From Sipunculus nudus (Eukaryota > Annelida > Sipuncula > Golfingiida > Sipunculidae), in contig CM049316.1 in the NCBI GenBank assembly GCA_026874595.1, positions 8,792,839 to 8,856,838 on the forward strand: a stretch of DNA of 64,000 nucleotides. Direction: 5' to 3'. Below are positions 24,001 to 33,764 of the stretch, in pieces. The notes below the pieces were generated by a model. It searched no databases and was not told where the DNA came from. It saw only the letters and a list, made by a program, of their open reading frames with translations. Positions within the stretch are counted from its first letter, which is position 1. Each line of letters starts with the position of its first letter. A program made the position numbers and the translations under genes.

Positions 24001-26831
24001 CATGGGTCAGTATCTGGTCACACGTGATATCGACAGTACCATGGGCCGACTCAATCCATAGTACATGAACAGAAGAAGCTATTATTAAACTTTGCATGAT
24101 TAAATGGTTAAATATCTCAAAATGTAGGCCTACCTGAGTATTCATGGCCTGATTTAGGACTCTAGAGGGCTAATTCAATTAGAATTACTTGGACATGTGT
24201 ACTATTTCAAGCACTACATACTGGTACACTGATTGCCAGTTCTTTTTAAATGTGTAGGATATTCCTCAGAGTACAAGTGTTATTGGTTTTTAACTGTAGG
24301 TAAAGTTAAGATATCATTAGATATAATTTTAAGACCATTTTGTAGAATATAGACCATTTCAATGCATGAATTTTGTGTCAGTCTTTACAATCTTCATATT
24401 CTTTATAGATATTACTTTGTAGCTCCAAGATTACTTTGTATTAATTTTCACTGACAGGAATTAATCAGATCTGCGTTAAAAGATCTAACTGTTGTGACTT
24501 GTTACTGTTTTGCAACACCCCCCCCCCCCCACCTTTTCCAGACCTGGGGACCTTTATTTAGGTCTTCAATAGTCCCCCTAGGTTGGAACCCCCCCCCCCC
24601 TTTTCCTAAAACCTTATCCACCCCTGGTTAGTGTGTTTAGCATTGTTTCCACTTGTATTCTGAATGTACAAAAAGGTGTCTAAAGTGTTATACTAATTCA
24701 ATTAAGCAGTTGGAACATGACTACATTTATCTGAAGTTAAATTTTCCTGAGGCAAAAAACCCTGAATGAATCAAATGCATAGTTATGTCCATTCCTTGCC
24801 ATTCCCCCCCCCCCCCCCCCCAGCAGAAATCCCGTTTCCTCACCTTAGAGCTGATAGATGATATATTGTTTTAAACCTTTATGGATACTGTTGAGCATTC
24901 ATGTTTACCAGAGTCAACACTTTTAATAAGAAACTAGCATTAGTTGGGTTACACACAAACTGCAAGGTTAACATTAGTTACTGACTGATAAAACTTAAGA
25001 GCATCGCACTTGAACAGATTTTGGAAAAGGCTAACGTGTAATTTTTTCACATGTGCTTCTCATTAAACATCTTGTTTGAAGTGTCTGTGGCAAGGACTGC
25101 TGAGGATAAAACAAAGATCTGTGGTCGTGCGTACAGGCAACCCCAGGTCTGAGTACATAGGTCCTTACACATGGCATTCCTTGTACCAGTAAACAGCTAC
25201 CAGTCAGCGGACAGCCTGTGCAGTGCTGTGGGGAGTGTAACAGGATGTTAAACTCTTTGTTGTGTGTACCACCATACTAACGGAGGGTGAACCTGTTTGG
25301 GTGCATCGTGATTTGACTGGATTAACGCGGTCACTAGGCGAGCACTGAATGACAACCTTATGTCACCTGTCCACATTTCTGGACACTAAATTATAAACTA
25401 GTAGTCAGATGAGTAAGGGTAGGGTAAGGGGTTCCACAGGTTTTTCCATCACAATCCCCTTTTGACCCACATATATCTCTTCATAGCATTGTTCACACAG
25501 GGATATATTAATTACATTTAACAAATATCTAATGCAATATCTCTGGTGCAAGTTAAATCATGTATAAGAGGTATTCTTCCCATTTAAAAATATATTTTTC
25601 TAAAGATGCACTAGAGTATATAACTGACATGGTTAAAAGCTTGATGATTTTATTTAAGGATCCAACTGACCCATTAACATGGTGCACAGGATCAAAGTTA
25701 ACCAAGCCTCACAAACAGCCAAGCTGCAGTAGACGTGACATAAATATTACAGTACTGTGCCAGTCTTTAAAATCAAAGTTTTCTTAGAGGAGAGACCAGT
25801 CCAGCTATTTTGTCCAGATGAACAGCAAATTTGTCTCTGAAGCAGAATTACTGCCCCCCCCCCCCCCATCCCCCTTCACTTCAACCAATTAGATCAAAGA
25901 AAGGTTTACCATATTAAGGAAAGTCACTGAATGGGCATGATCATATTTAGTCAAGCAAAGCCATTTATGAAGAGGAATCTTAATGAAGCCTTTAACATGC
26001 CCAAGTAAATGCGGGGGGGGGGGGGGGGAGGTTACTGCATGGGTACTGCATGGGGGAGGGGCTTGATTTAACTGTTTCCAATAAATCCCATCACAGGGGC
26101 ACCTCATTTCTGATTTTGATGGCAACAATATACAGGCACACATATAAATAATGTAAGATTACTGAAACTGTATTAAACTTTCACAAGCCATTGTAAAATT
26201 GCCTAGCTTGTACTAACAGATGCAAGTCCCTTTATAACCACCTTTCTATGCCTATGTGAATAAATCTGCAACCTCTATAACATGAACAACCCTCTATTAT
26301 GGACAAAATCCCAGGTGCAACCTGTGTCCATAACTGTGAGGTCCCAATGTACTCACAAAGGCGGTATTAGTTCTGTCAGCTAAATATATGTTAATCTATT
26401 AATGATAATTCATATACTCAGGTGTACTTTAGCTCATATTACTTCTTCTTCTCTGGAAGAAATGATAGTTTAAAAGATATAAGTGATAATAAAAGAGGAT
26501 GTTACTCACCACACTGGTTGTACAGTTCTCCTATTGATACAAAGTTGTTTTTGCGGATGAACTTGCTCCAGATTCTCCTGGAGCTCTCAGCATCTCCCGG
26601 GTCTTCTTCATCATAGTCCTCCTCATCATAATCATCATAATCACTGTCTTTACCATTCAACGCCCTCGTCCCCACGTTCCTTGCTCTGTTAGCTGCTAAA
26701 ATGTCCGAGGTAGGGGGGCGGTGAAAATATACGATGTATATACCAGCGGCCGCAACTATAGTCACAGCAGCTATGATGGCACAGATTTTCTTGTGCATGG
26801 TGAAACCTTGAAGCTTGTCAGCGTGTGTCAT
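8947..26831 (-). CDS. Signal-anchored ML-domain (lipid-recognition) protein, four exons
   Basis: A complete coding sequence of 227 residues from exons 26831-26510, 16081-15986, 14722-14538 and 9027-8947. All introns are GT-AG and phases agree (1, 1, 0). Residues 1-16 are short and cytosolic-looking; about 17-36 form a hydrophobic segment (ICAIIAAVTIVAAAGIYIVY) that could be a type II signal anchor. Residues about 62-80 are a strongly acidic linker (DYDDYDEEDYDEED). The rest is an ML domain: the NQC-D-G-D-D start, GQVILMADPDSGG, NVTF, GGEMYIECKYNGKDLY, DLC, FCPISEG, YVKDMPIPSYLPKGRY and a final IIGCAYSDFKI. The cysteines fit the disulphide pattern of secreted ML proteins such as NPC2, MD-2 and GM2 activator, which bind lipids in a beta-sandwich pocket. 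The ligand cannot be told from sequence. An in-frame TAA lies 9 nt before the ATG, fixing the start; Met12 is an alternative. The membrane anchor is unusual for this family. Confidence 0.85.
9090..11518 (+). mobile_element. ACAAGGG-family repeat copy carrying a DR1-bearing array
   Basis: The left end is a diverged CCATGGGTCATGACGCTCAGCTG. The right end has the family's GACGGACAGACGG tract and terminates GTCAGCTGAGCTAAAAAG. The copy lies in intron 3 of the ML-domain gene. Its interior contains a tandem array (10300-11300) described separately. No transposase or reverse transcriptase frame is visible, so it is non-autonomous. Confidence 0.6.
10300..11300 (+). repeat. ~145-bp tandem array with TGACCTTTGACCT sites
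   Basis: Six or seven degenerate units, recognisable by GTGACCTTGACCTTTGACC, then CTTCCCCTGTTGGTAGGTGA, then GTGAAAGATGGAAGGTTTGG. Exact TGACCTTTGACCT (complement AGGTCAAAGGTCA) occurs at 10882, 11017 and 11163, with a one-base variant at 10745. A single related site is at 15551, in intron 2. Overlapping open frames are incidental. Confidence 0.8.
11582..12180 (+). mobile_element. ACAAGGG-family repeat, left part only
   Basis: Starts ACAAGGGACCCATGGGTCAC and matches, in reverse complement, the segment 53700-54296 of the minus-strand copy. It stops where a second copy begins at 12181, so two copies are joined head to tail or one inserted into the other. Confidence 0.7.
12181..14055 (+). mobile_element. 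ACAAGGG-family repeat, near-complete copy
   Basis: The left end is ACAAAGGACCCATGGGTCAG. The right end has GGACGGCCGGATGGACGACG, then a 29-nt hairpin (14021-14049, arms AGCTCAGATGACT and AGTCAGCTGAGCT), then AAAAAAG. A poly(G) tract (13180-13195) and a GC-rich block follow at 13196-13310; the same block appears inverted at 51580-51700. No coding capacity is seen. Confidence 0.75.
14538..14722 (-). CDS. ML-domain gene, coding exon 3
   Basis: 185 nt; acceptor ctttttcag, donor AAG|gtgaga, phase 0 at the end. It encodes SPVTGGEMYIECKYNGKDLY, then DLC, FCPISEG and KDMPIPSYLPK. This is the most diagnostic ML-domain block: the C-P-[IF]-x-x-G and [LM]-P-[IV]-P-x-Y-x-P signatures are both present. 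Confidence 0.92.
14740..15010. repeat. Poly(G) and poly(C) tracts in intron 2
   Basis: A run of about 14 G at 14868-14882 and about 17 C at 14985-15000, opposite in sense and about 100 bp apart. The flanks carry GAGGATCCAGAG, resembling the hAT-like GGGGTGGATCCAGG end motif found elsewhere in the window. It is probably a degraded element. Confidence 0.45.
15770..15995 (-). repeat. Tandem array built from the exon 2 splice-donor sequence
   Basis: On the minus strand the intron immediately after exon 2 repeats a roughly 35-bp degenerate unit containing CACATTCAGTAAGTCAGC, the same text as the exon 2/intron 2 junction. Exact GTAAGT copies complement to ACTTAC at 15815-15820 and 15921-15926, besides the true donor at 15980-15985. 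Other units carry GCAAGT (near 15889) or decayed versions. Confidence 0.8.
15986..16081 (-). CDS. ML-domain gene, coding exon 2
   Basis: 96 nt after a tttttttcag acceptor, completing the split Asp codon and reading GDDKIMLGQVILMADPDSGG onward to NVTF. It ends at ACATTCA|gtaagt. The segment corresponds to the first beta strands of the ML fold, where NPC2/GM2A-like proteins have a D-x-x-I-x-x-V pattern. The donor sequence is echoed several times in the adjoining intron. Confidence 0.88.
16318..17060. repeat. Degenerate ~23-27-bp minisatellite
   Basis: About 28 imperfect repeats of AAACTGTGTCTTGTAAGGAC with CTGT. It lies in intron 1 of the ML-domain gene, about 240 bp from exon 2. Confidence 0.9.
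17566..17756. repeat. Poly(C) and poly(G) pair
   Basis: About 14 C at 17572-17585 and about 12 G near 17742-17754, in inverted orientation about 170 bp apart. This is the same arrangement as at 14.9 kb. Confidence 0.7.
18240..20560 (+). mobile_element. Repeat copy with GGTGGCACCACC array
   Basis: It begins near GGCCTAATGCAAACCTGTGC, shared with 42960 and 31095. An array of about 135-bp units (about 18450-19010) follows, each with GTAGGTGGCACCACCAGTCT or a variant and TGCAAAATTTCAGGCTGATA. Later sequence (19790-20480) matches 32600-33140, including AACAGTTTCAGGGATTA-like phrases. It lacks coding capacity and is interrupted by a MITE at 19407. Confidence 0.65.
19407..19730 (+). mobile_element. 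MITE, diverged copy of the 33.2-kb element
   Basis: The left end TAAAAAGGTATGGTTCTCAG and following CACTGCCCGC match 33234 onward. The right end is decayed (TCTGAGAACCAATCC). Interior phrases such as ATACAATTTTGATA and TTTCCTTTGTTATGTAGTG are shared. Confidence 0.75.
21841..23773. mobile_element. Non-autonomous PIF/Harbinger-like transposon, 1.93 kb
   Basis: Perfect 15-bp terminal inverted repeats, AGGGGTGAACCCACC and its complement, are flanked by TAA on both sides (21838-21840 and 23774-23776). A TAA/TTA 3-bp duplication with GGGG-type ends fits PIF/Harbinger. A piggyBac-like TTAA reading is possible, but it would leave the terminal repeats offset by one base. The outer 330 bp on the left and about 190 bp on the right are crowded with CGACAC/GTGTCG. 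No transposase is recognised. The neighbouring paralogue at about 21490 (TAGTTTGAAGGATATGGG) shows what the empty site looked like. Confidence 0.75.
23094..23116. repeat. Poly(G) tract, 23 nt
   Basis: Uninterrupted G run inside the Harbinger-like element, followed within 25 bp by a C/T-rich stretch ending in a T run. Confidence 0.95.
23911..26509 (-). other. Intron 1 of the ML-domain gene, distal part
   Basis: No gene is recognised inside. Poly(C) runs occur at about 24518-24530, 24589-24600, 24804-24821 and 25854-25867, and poly(G) at about 26012-26028. The tract near 24600 is followed by TTATCCACCCCTG, a hAT-like terminal motif. Confidence 0.6.
26230..26352 (-). mobile_element. pogo/Tigger-like element fragment
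   Basis: On the minus strand it begins TACATTGGGACCTCACAGTT with GTTATGGACACAGG and GTCCATAATAGAGGGTTG. This resembles the CAGTGGAACCTC and GTCCATAATAGAGG phrases of pogo/Tigger-type ends. It is diverged, with only one end visible. Confidence 0.45.
26510..26831 (-). CDS. ML-domain gene, coding exon 1 (membrane anchor and acidic linker)
   Basis: Starts at ATG 26831 and ends at CAGTGTG|gtgagt, in phase 1. It encodes residues 1-107: the short N-terminus, hydrophobic anchor, RPPTSD spacer, acidic DYDEED repeats, and the segment RRIWSKFIRKNNFVSIGELY that leads into the first domain cysteine. Confidence 0.88.
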
Positions 26832-29442
26832 CAGTTCTTAACAATTAATACTCTGCAATACTGCTGTTGCTCTTTGAACTTACTATTCAAAATAGCTTCA
26901 CTCAGACCTGCAGAGGTCTGGTGACAACTCGACTTAATCCCTGTATGATAAAGCCTATTAGTATACAAAGGATTACCCAAAGATCTTCTCTGATGTTAGA
27001 TGGGTCTCTTGTTGAAAGTAGGCTGCAGTCCACTTGTGCCACCAGTAGCTCTGATAGCTGGACTTGTTCCAGTGCTGTTTGCGTGCTGTTTCAGCTTTGC
27101 TAGCAGCCGCAGTTGAACAATGGCAGGCGGTTAAGTTGCACTGAAAGAATCAACCTTAGTGTACACAACTTGAGATTCCCGCTTTCTGAAGCATTGAGAA
27201 ACCAATGATATGTGACCTGCAGACTCCTGATGTATAATCTAAAACACACACCACTAATACCACAAAGTTTGTTTGGAGCAGTCCATTGTCCCAATATGGG
27301 GGTGTATTATGATAACACTTACACTTTTGACCCTAGAGTGCTGCTGGAGTGCACTTTGCCCATCAGTATTACCGGTATCCAAATTTACCTTCATACCATT
27401 ACCAGATCGTATCAATACAACCTCACTGTACTAGACCTACCGGAAACTAACAGGCCAACAAGTGACTTGTTTTAAATTCCACCCCTATAGTTTTTAATGA
27501 GTGGAGCCCTTGTGATGTGGCTTTGTACCAGTGTAACCTTATACTATCACTGTACCACAGAGTACAGTAGTCTGTATCACATCTTGGTACTGAGACTGGG
27601 TGCATGTATCATATTATCCAATCATGGACTGATACTAATCTGTACAACGACTCTAGCCACAATGCCCATGACAGACAAATCTTGATGACAGGACAATACA
27701 TGCACTTACAGACAGATTTTTCCGGATTATCTCTACTTAAGACAAACTTGGCAAACAAAATTTGCACCATTGGCATAAAGAGGCAAAAGCATAATTTTTG
27801 GTACCTTACCTACTCACTATAAAAATATTATTTACTTTACAGCCTGGTTGACATGTCTCAAATATATCCATGGTTCATGGCATCCCTAATATGCGTCCAT
27901 TGTTTATCCTCCTTGGATATGGATTTAAAGTAATGTGACGTAACAGTGAAGCGCGTGCACATTAAAAATACAAGTCTCCCTGTAAACAGGGGTCGGCAGC
28001 TCTTGATTATTGGTTCCGTGAATGTTTGTGCCTCTTTAGTACGTCATGTCTATTATGACGTCATCACTATCCCCTTATATGCCAATTTAACAGATTAGTG
28101 GCAAGATGTCGATAAAGAATAGACTAGTTACTCATAAAATGGTTTTAAATTGTTTACAGGAAAATTACACAAGGTAGGCTATTATTTCCATAATAGTTAA
28201 TTATGCTTTTTCCTCTTTCTTCCCCAAGGTCAAACAGTTTTGGCGTTCTTTGATTCACAAATAAATAATCACGTAAAAACAAGTGGACAGGGGTACTGGA
28301 ACGGACTATAGTATTTATAAAAAATAACCACAATATATAATTTCATGCAGATTTTATAGGTCAGTGAAAATCTATTAGGCAATAGTATGTTTCAAGCAGG
28401 CTGCACACAGCTTTATCAGTTAGTCTGATATGTTTAAAAAGTCTGTTATCCTTATCTAAAAAGAGTCTGTGAAACAGTACTAAAGCATGGCACAGTTTTT
28501 TATGCACCTCTAATAAATCTTTATCAGTTCATCTTTATCTGTTAGAAAACAGAAACAAAACACATAAGCAAACCACCAGTCCTCTTTGTTTAAAGTCATT
28601 CCTCCTTTTTTTGCTCTGGATGTAAACCTATATGCATGAACACTGGGAACCCAAGCACTCCAGGACCCTGTACTAGGCTGCCTGCATTATACCTTATCAA
28701 GTACATATGTCCCCACGCCAGACAGCTAAACCCACTGACATCAGCCTGAGAATGGCTCCCAAGATTGACTAATAGGATAATCAGCTGAGCACTTGATCTA
28801 TATTAATAATAAAACTATTAGCCATCACTATAATGGCTTAATGTATGAGGACACTCCACTCATGAGAAATACTGAGGTATATTGTGGCCTTATCTGAACA
28901 CTTAAGTTATCAATATCTTTATCCTTAATTATATGATACTGCAAATATTATTGAACCAAGAGCTAGTTATGCATGTATTTCTTGTAAATTCACTTTCTCT
29001 ATCATACTTCTGTTATGATATTTACAATAAAACCAAAAGAAATCCCATCAAAGATACTATAGGCCCTAGTACGGGTCATTAAGACGCAGAATGCAGAGGA
29101 TGTTTTTACTGTAGAGGGTTTGCACTGCAAAATAACTACCAGTCGTATGGCACTCAGGGGCACACATATAACCACTCAGCAAAGCAATGTAACTGGTGAT
29201 GCCCCTAATAATAATATACTAATCTGTTGACGTTTTAATGGGGTCTTTCCTAGCCTTTGTCCCACCTGCACATAATGTTTGTGGAAAATAGTACTTCTGT
29301 GTAATCCTACTGACAGTCAAACATATAATAAAAGGAGAAAACATGACCTCAATATAGGTAACAAAACACACAAGAGATGTTACAGAAAGTTGTCTAGTAA
29401 CAGCATGGCTACTATAGTCTTTTTAGTATATATAATCACAGG

Positions 29443-29627
29443 GGTAGCTTTCGGGGGAAGGGGGCAAGGGGCATGCCCAACTTATCATGATTATTTTAAA
29501 ATTATCCCAGCGTGCACTATTACAAACTACGTTTTTTTTAAGTTTCTACACCATGGGAGGGAGTTGCCCACTCTGCATCCCCCAACCCCCCCCCCCCCCC
29601 ATTTTAAGGTCCTGTATCCACCCCTGC
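29443..29627. mobile_element. hAT-like MITE with poly(C)
   Basis: The left end is CAGGGGTAGCTTTCGGGGG. The right end is a poly(C) run, then ATTTTAAGGTCCTGTATCCA, then CCCCTG. The outer CAGGGGT/CACCCCTG inverted ends are typical of hAT elements. I could not confirm an 8-bp target-site duplication. Confidence 0.45.
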
Positions 29628-30004
29628 ATCATAAAAGATAGAGGTTAACAGTATGGTACATGACAGGAATTGTATCCTATACATTGTAACCAGTATGTGG
29701 CAATAAAGTGATTAGCATGTATGTAGATTAATACATTAATTCATATACCTGGATGAAAAACCTTGCATACTTTTCATCAGGTCAATGCCTGTAGGTTTTT
29801 ACTATTCCAGCTGATCATTGTACTGTCCAAAGTGCATCCAACTGTCTAGACTCTCACCTCTGGCTACCAAATCTATTTTCCGCTACCTTTTAGTTTGTAT
29901 ATCATGGTCCAAATGTAAAATATCTAATACCAGAACTTGGCTATTCAAGGCCAGTACAAATGCTGAAGTAACTTCCAGTGATTAATATATACATATACTG
30001 TAAT

Positions 30005-30063
<59 letters not shown>
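30005..30063. repeat. (AC)n(AT)n microsatellite
   Basis: About 7 AC units followed by about 22 AT units. Confidence 0.95.
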
Positions 30064-30064
<1 letters not shown>

Positions 30065-30884
30065 CTTAAAACAGCAACATGACAGATCTTGTGAAATAAT
30101 GTGAATTACATAAAAATTTACTATGGCATGATGTGGTGATTTAATAAGTGGGAATGTATGTTATATCAAATGGATACAGATGCCTCTAACGATTAGCTGA
30201 TTCAATATGATGAAATATGACTGGTTCCTCATGCTGTCAGACAATATGGATCATATCAGCTAGCTTGAGTGCATTTGATACATAAGCACTGAGATGAAAC
30301 TGGCAATGAAATGGTTTCTCTAACGTCTGACCCAAACTCCATAATGAAATTATTACTGTGATGTCATGAATAAAATAACTTGTTCAGATAATGCACCAGC
30401 CAGCTTCAATCACTGGTTTCTAGTGTGATGTCACCCTGCCAAGTGTTGCACCTCATCAAGTGATATTGACGACATACAAGGACCCTGCATGTGTGCACCC
30501 TATTAATTGTCTCACATTGACGCATTGAGTATTAAATGAAAATACGAGTCACTGTAAATAGTTGATTGTATTGGGTGTAACAGTGCATCAATTAATCGAC
30601 CCTGCAAGAGTGCCTAATATACAAGTCTCAAGTCTTCTGGTGTCTGGCCTCATTAATCATGTGAAGTTGCCTGGAGGGCTGATGGTATAAACAAAGTTCT
30701 GTCGCAACAAAGCTGATGGTGTTGTTAACTTCTGGCTACTTTCGCTAACATTTTTCACCCCTAAGTCCACCCTTGTCCTCCAACAACTGGCAGACATAAA
30801 TTTCAAACATTAAGTATAATAATATTTCTAATTTTTAAGAAGTTGATCAGTTCATACATGTATATTAATAGCCAACTGTTAAGA

Positions 30885-33233
30885 AACAAGGGACCCATGG
30901 GTCACTGTGCTCAGCTAAAGTTGACCTTGAAGGTGAAAATCTAAAATAATATCAAATGGAGGTAAAGTCCAAGAGGAATTAACAACGCTTCCACATAAAC
31001 ATATAGGGCTAACAAAGCCTGATCTCCAATTCTGCTGAGGCAGGAAAATAATGAACAAATGTTTGTATTAGGCCAAAAGAAATAACAAGGCCTACAGGCC
31101 TAATGCGAACCTGTGCAAAGTTTTGGAGTATGAATGGAGGTTTATTTTTAAAATTTAATATTGATCCTCCTAAGTCCTGCATATCTACCTTAGTCATTAG
31201 ATTTCAGCAAAATGGACGTTTCTGACCTGCAAGTTTCGGACTAGGACATTTTAAAACCAGAATATGGGTAGTCAACAAGCCACTATGTGTATCCGCAGAA
31301 ATCAGGGTGGGACGGGTGAAGTGAGGCATGGATTAAGTGGCAAGGGGAATAGAGCGTGATGTGTTGCATATTAGCATGGATGTCTGCAGCTTAAACGTGA
31401 ATGTAGGTGGTGCCACCTGTCATAAAATCAAGAAAATTGTCCAGGATGTATAAACCTGCAAAATTTCAGGTGGATAAGTCAAACCACTGCTGAGATATGA
31501 GTGGTTTTATCCCAAGGCAGTTCAACAGATGGATGCTGGGCATAAGTGGTTGCAGGTGGCACCAATAGTTTTGCCTATGATGAAGAGCTATGTGAGATCT
31601 ATACACAAGCAAAATTTTGGCCCAATCGGTCAAACGGTTCTCGAGAGATGAGCTTGGATGTCTGCAGAGTAAATGTGAATGTAGGTGGCGCCACCTGTCA
31701 TAAAATTGAGAAAGCAGTACAGGATGTAAAATACCTGCAAAATTTCAGGTGGATAAGTCAAACCACTGCTGAGATATGAGTGATTTTATCCCAAGGCAGA
31801 TGAACAGTTGGATGCTGGGCATAAATGGTTGCAGGTGGCGCCACCAGTATTGCCTATGATGAAGAGCTATGTAAGATCTATACAAATGCAAAATTTTGGC
31901 CCAATCAGTCAAACAGTTCCCGAGATATGAGCTTGGATGTCTGCAGAGTAAATGTGAATGTAGGTGGCGCCACCTGTCATAAATTCGAGAAAGCTGTCCA
32001 GGATGTATAAACCTGCAAAATTTCAGGTGGCTAAGTCTGAGATATGAGTAATATTATCTGAAGGCAGATGAACAGATGGATACTGTGCATAAATGGTTGC
32101 AGGTGGCGCCACCATTTTTAGTGTATGTTATAAAGCTATCAAAGGGTTACATTTGCGCAAAATTTAAGCCTGATCGGTCAAACGGTTCCCAAGATATGTG
32201 GGTTTATGTGTGGAAACAGACGCAAAAATGGACGCTGGGCAGCAAGGAAAGGTCAGAGGTCAACCAAAAATTAGGTTGCAGCAGTTCACATGTGACCTGA
32301 TGATAAAACCGATTTGCTTAAAATGCAAACCAAGTTTTTCAAACAGTTGAAAGATATAGTTCCAATAATCTGGGAATTCTGCATCTAAACATTGTCTAGA
32401 TGTCTAGACGCTGTGTCTAGATGTCTAGACACATTGTCTAGACACCCCCCCCCCCCAGCCAGGTCAGTTGCCATGGTGATGTCTGGACCCCACCTGTTTG
32501 TACTGAGTGACCTCTTGACTTGGCTGCTGAAACTCAGTATGAAGTCAAATCTGTTTTCAAATACAGAAAGCCTTTTTCAATTGGCTACAATGCTTTTTTA
32601 AAACTGTATTAACCCAATCTATTCTTATAAAACTGGCAGAACCCCTTCATAGAATAAATTTTGTCCAGTTTAAACCAATCAGCTGAACAGTTTCATCATA
32701 AATCAGTGTATAAGCTAGAAGAGTTTAAAATTACGTTTTCGCTAGTAAAAAACACATCAATGTAGGTGGCGCCACCAATACCTCAAAATCAGATATGACA
32801 TATGTGACAAACATTAGTATAAAATTTGGTCATTATACTTTATAGCTCTAGCCGTTTCTAAGATTTTAATTTTAGTGTGCTTTTTTGGACAGATGACTAA
32901 GTTCAACCTCCTGTAACTTGGCCAAAAATCTCCGAACTGGAACCATTTGAACAAACTTGAGAGAGATTGTTCCAGGGATCAATTCTGTGAAATATTGGAC
33001 AATTTGGCTGGACAATTCAGAGAAGAAGATTTTTAAAGGTTTTTAAGCTTTTTCTCTATAAAATCTAAATTAATGCAGATACCCAATAATAAGCTCCAGG
33101 GCACCAAGTTTCACATGTGACGAATTCTTACATGTAATTTGGAGCTGCTAGCTCTGACAGTTTCTGACTTACAGCCATGGACGGCGGACGGCGGACGGAC
33201 GACGCTGCGCCATCCATAAGCTCACAGGTTCGC
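30885..33233 (+). mobile_element. ACAAGGG-family repeat copy with GGTGGCGCCACC array
   Basis: The left end is ACAAGGGACCCATGGGTCAC. Within it are a GGCCTACAGGCCTAATGCGA block (31090), the tandem array at 31376-32230, and a right end with GGACGGCGGACGGACGACG then CATCCATAAGCTCACAGGTT and CGCTAAAAAG. It matches the 18.2-20.5 kb copy through the 32600-33140 part. A MITE follows immediately. Confidence 0.65.
31376..32230 (+). repeat. Higher-order tandem array, ~278-bp dimers of a ~138-bp unit
   Basis: Three dimers, each with one unit reading AATGTAGGTGGCGCCACCTG and one reading GCAGGTGGCGCCACCAGT. Both unit types carry TGCAAAATTT, TCAAAC and GAGATATGAG at the same spacing. The perfect palindrome GGTGGCGCCACC is at 31684, 31834, 31963 and 32102; a fifth copy outside the array is at 32765. 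Two similar open frames (31546-31779, 31825-32010) exist only because the array repeats. Confidence 0.88.
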
Positions 33234-33516
33234 TAAAAAGGTATGGTTCTCAGGCACTGCCCGCTTCAATTTTAACCCCCGCATCAAACATTTTTATATT
33301 GATTTTCATCTTTCAAGGAGATCAAATAATACAATTTTGATACAATTTCCTTTGTTATGTAGTGTTTTGACCTGTTTGGTGAAAACACTCTGTTATTTTC
33401 ATGCTTTTCCATGGTCATACATTTTTATTGAAACATACAAAAAAAGGTAAAAAATTAAATACCACCTGCCTGCAATGATTTCTGAAAAAAAAGCGCCTGA
33501 GAACCATACCTTTTTA
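33234..33516 (+). mobile_element. MITE with 22-bp perfect terminal inverted repeats
   Basis: 283 bp. The left end TAAAAAGGTATGGTTCTCAG extends to GC; the right end is its exact complement over 22 bp. The interior is AT-rich and shared with 19407-19730. No coding capacity. Confidence 0.8.
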
Positions 33517-33529
33517 TTATTTTTTATCA

Positions 33530-33764
33530 CTTTTTTAAATGGAAAATTGAGGTTTTCTTCTTTATTTCTCGAACAAACAAAGTCGCAGGGACCCAATTTA
33601 TGGTTTGGTCGGCGATCTTTGGGACATCTAACAGTATACCAAATTTTGGATTTGTAGGTCTTACAGTTTCAAAGCGTGCCAGTGTAACAGATGGACGGAC
33701 GGAGAGACAGATGGATAATGGACCAGGACTGAAGCTCAGATGATTTATAGTCAGCTCAGCTAAT
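33530..33764 (+). mobile_element. ACAAGGG-family right-end fragment
   Basis: It carries TTTGTAGGTCTTACAGTTTC, then GATGGACGGACGGAGAGACA, then the terminal hairpin (33735-33763, arms AGCTCAGATGA and TCAGCTCAGCT). It is related to 13860-14055 and, inverted, to 50176-50400. Confidence 0.7.

Larger units (their letters stand above)
26832..30884. other. 5' flank of the ML-domain gene and gene-free DNA
   Basis: It contains the 5' UTR/promoter side of the minus-strand ML-domain gene, whose start site is not identified. A perfect CRE-type TGACGTCA is at 28056-28063 with TGACGTAA at 27936 and TACGTCA at 28040. A hAT-like fragment is at 29443-29627 and an AC/AT microsatellite at 30005-30063. No other exon is recognised. 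Confidence 0.45.

Noticed and set aside
31546-32300. Three related open frames with shared VNVGGATCHK text
   Set aside because: They reflect the non-coding tandem array; unit-to-unit differences do not favour synonymous sites as far as can be judged, and similar arrays elsewhere are closed.
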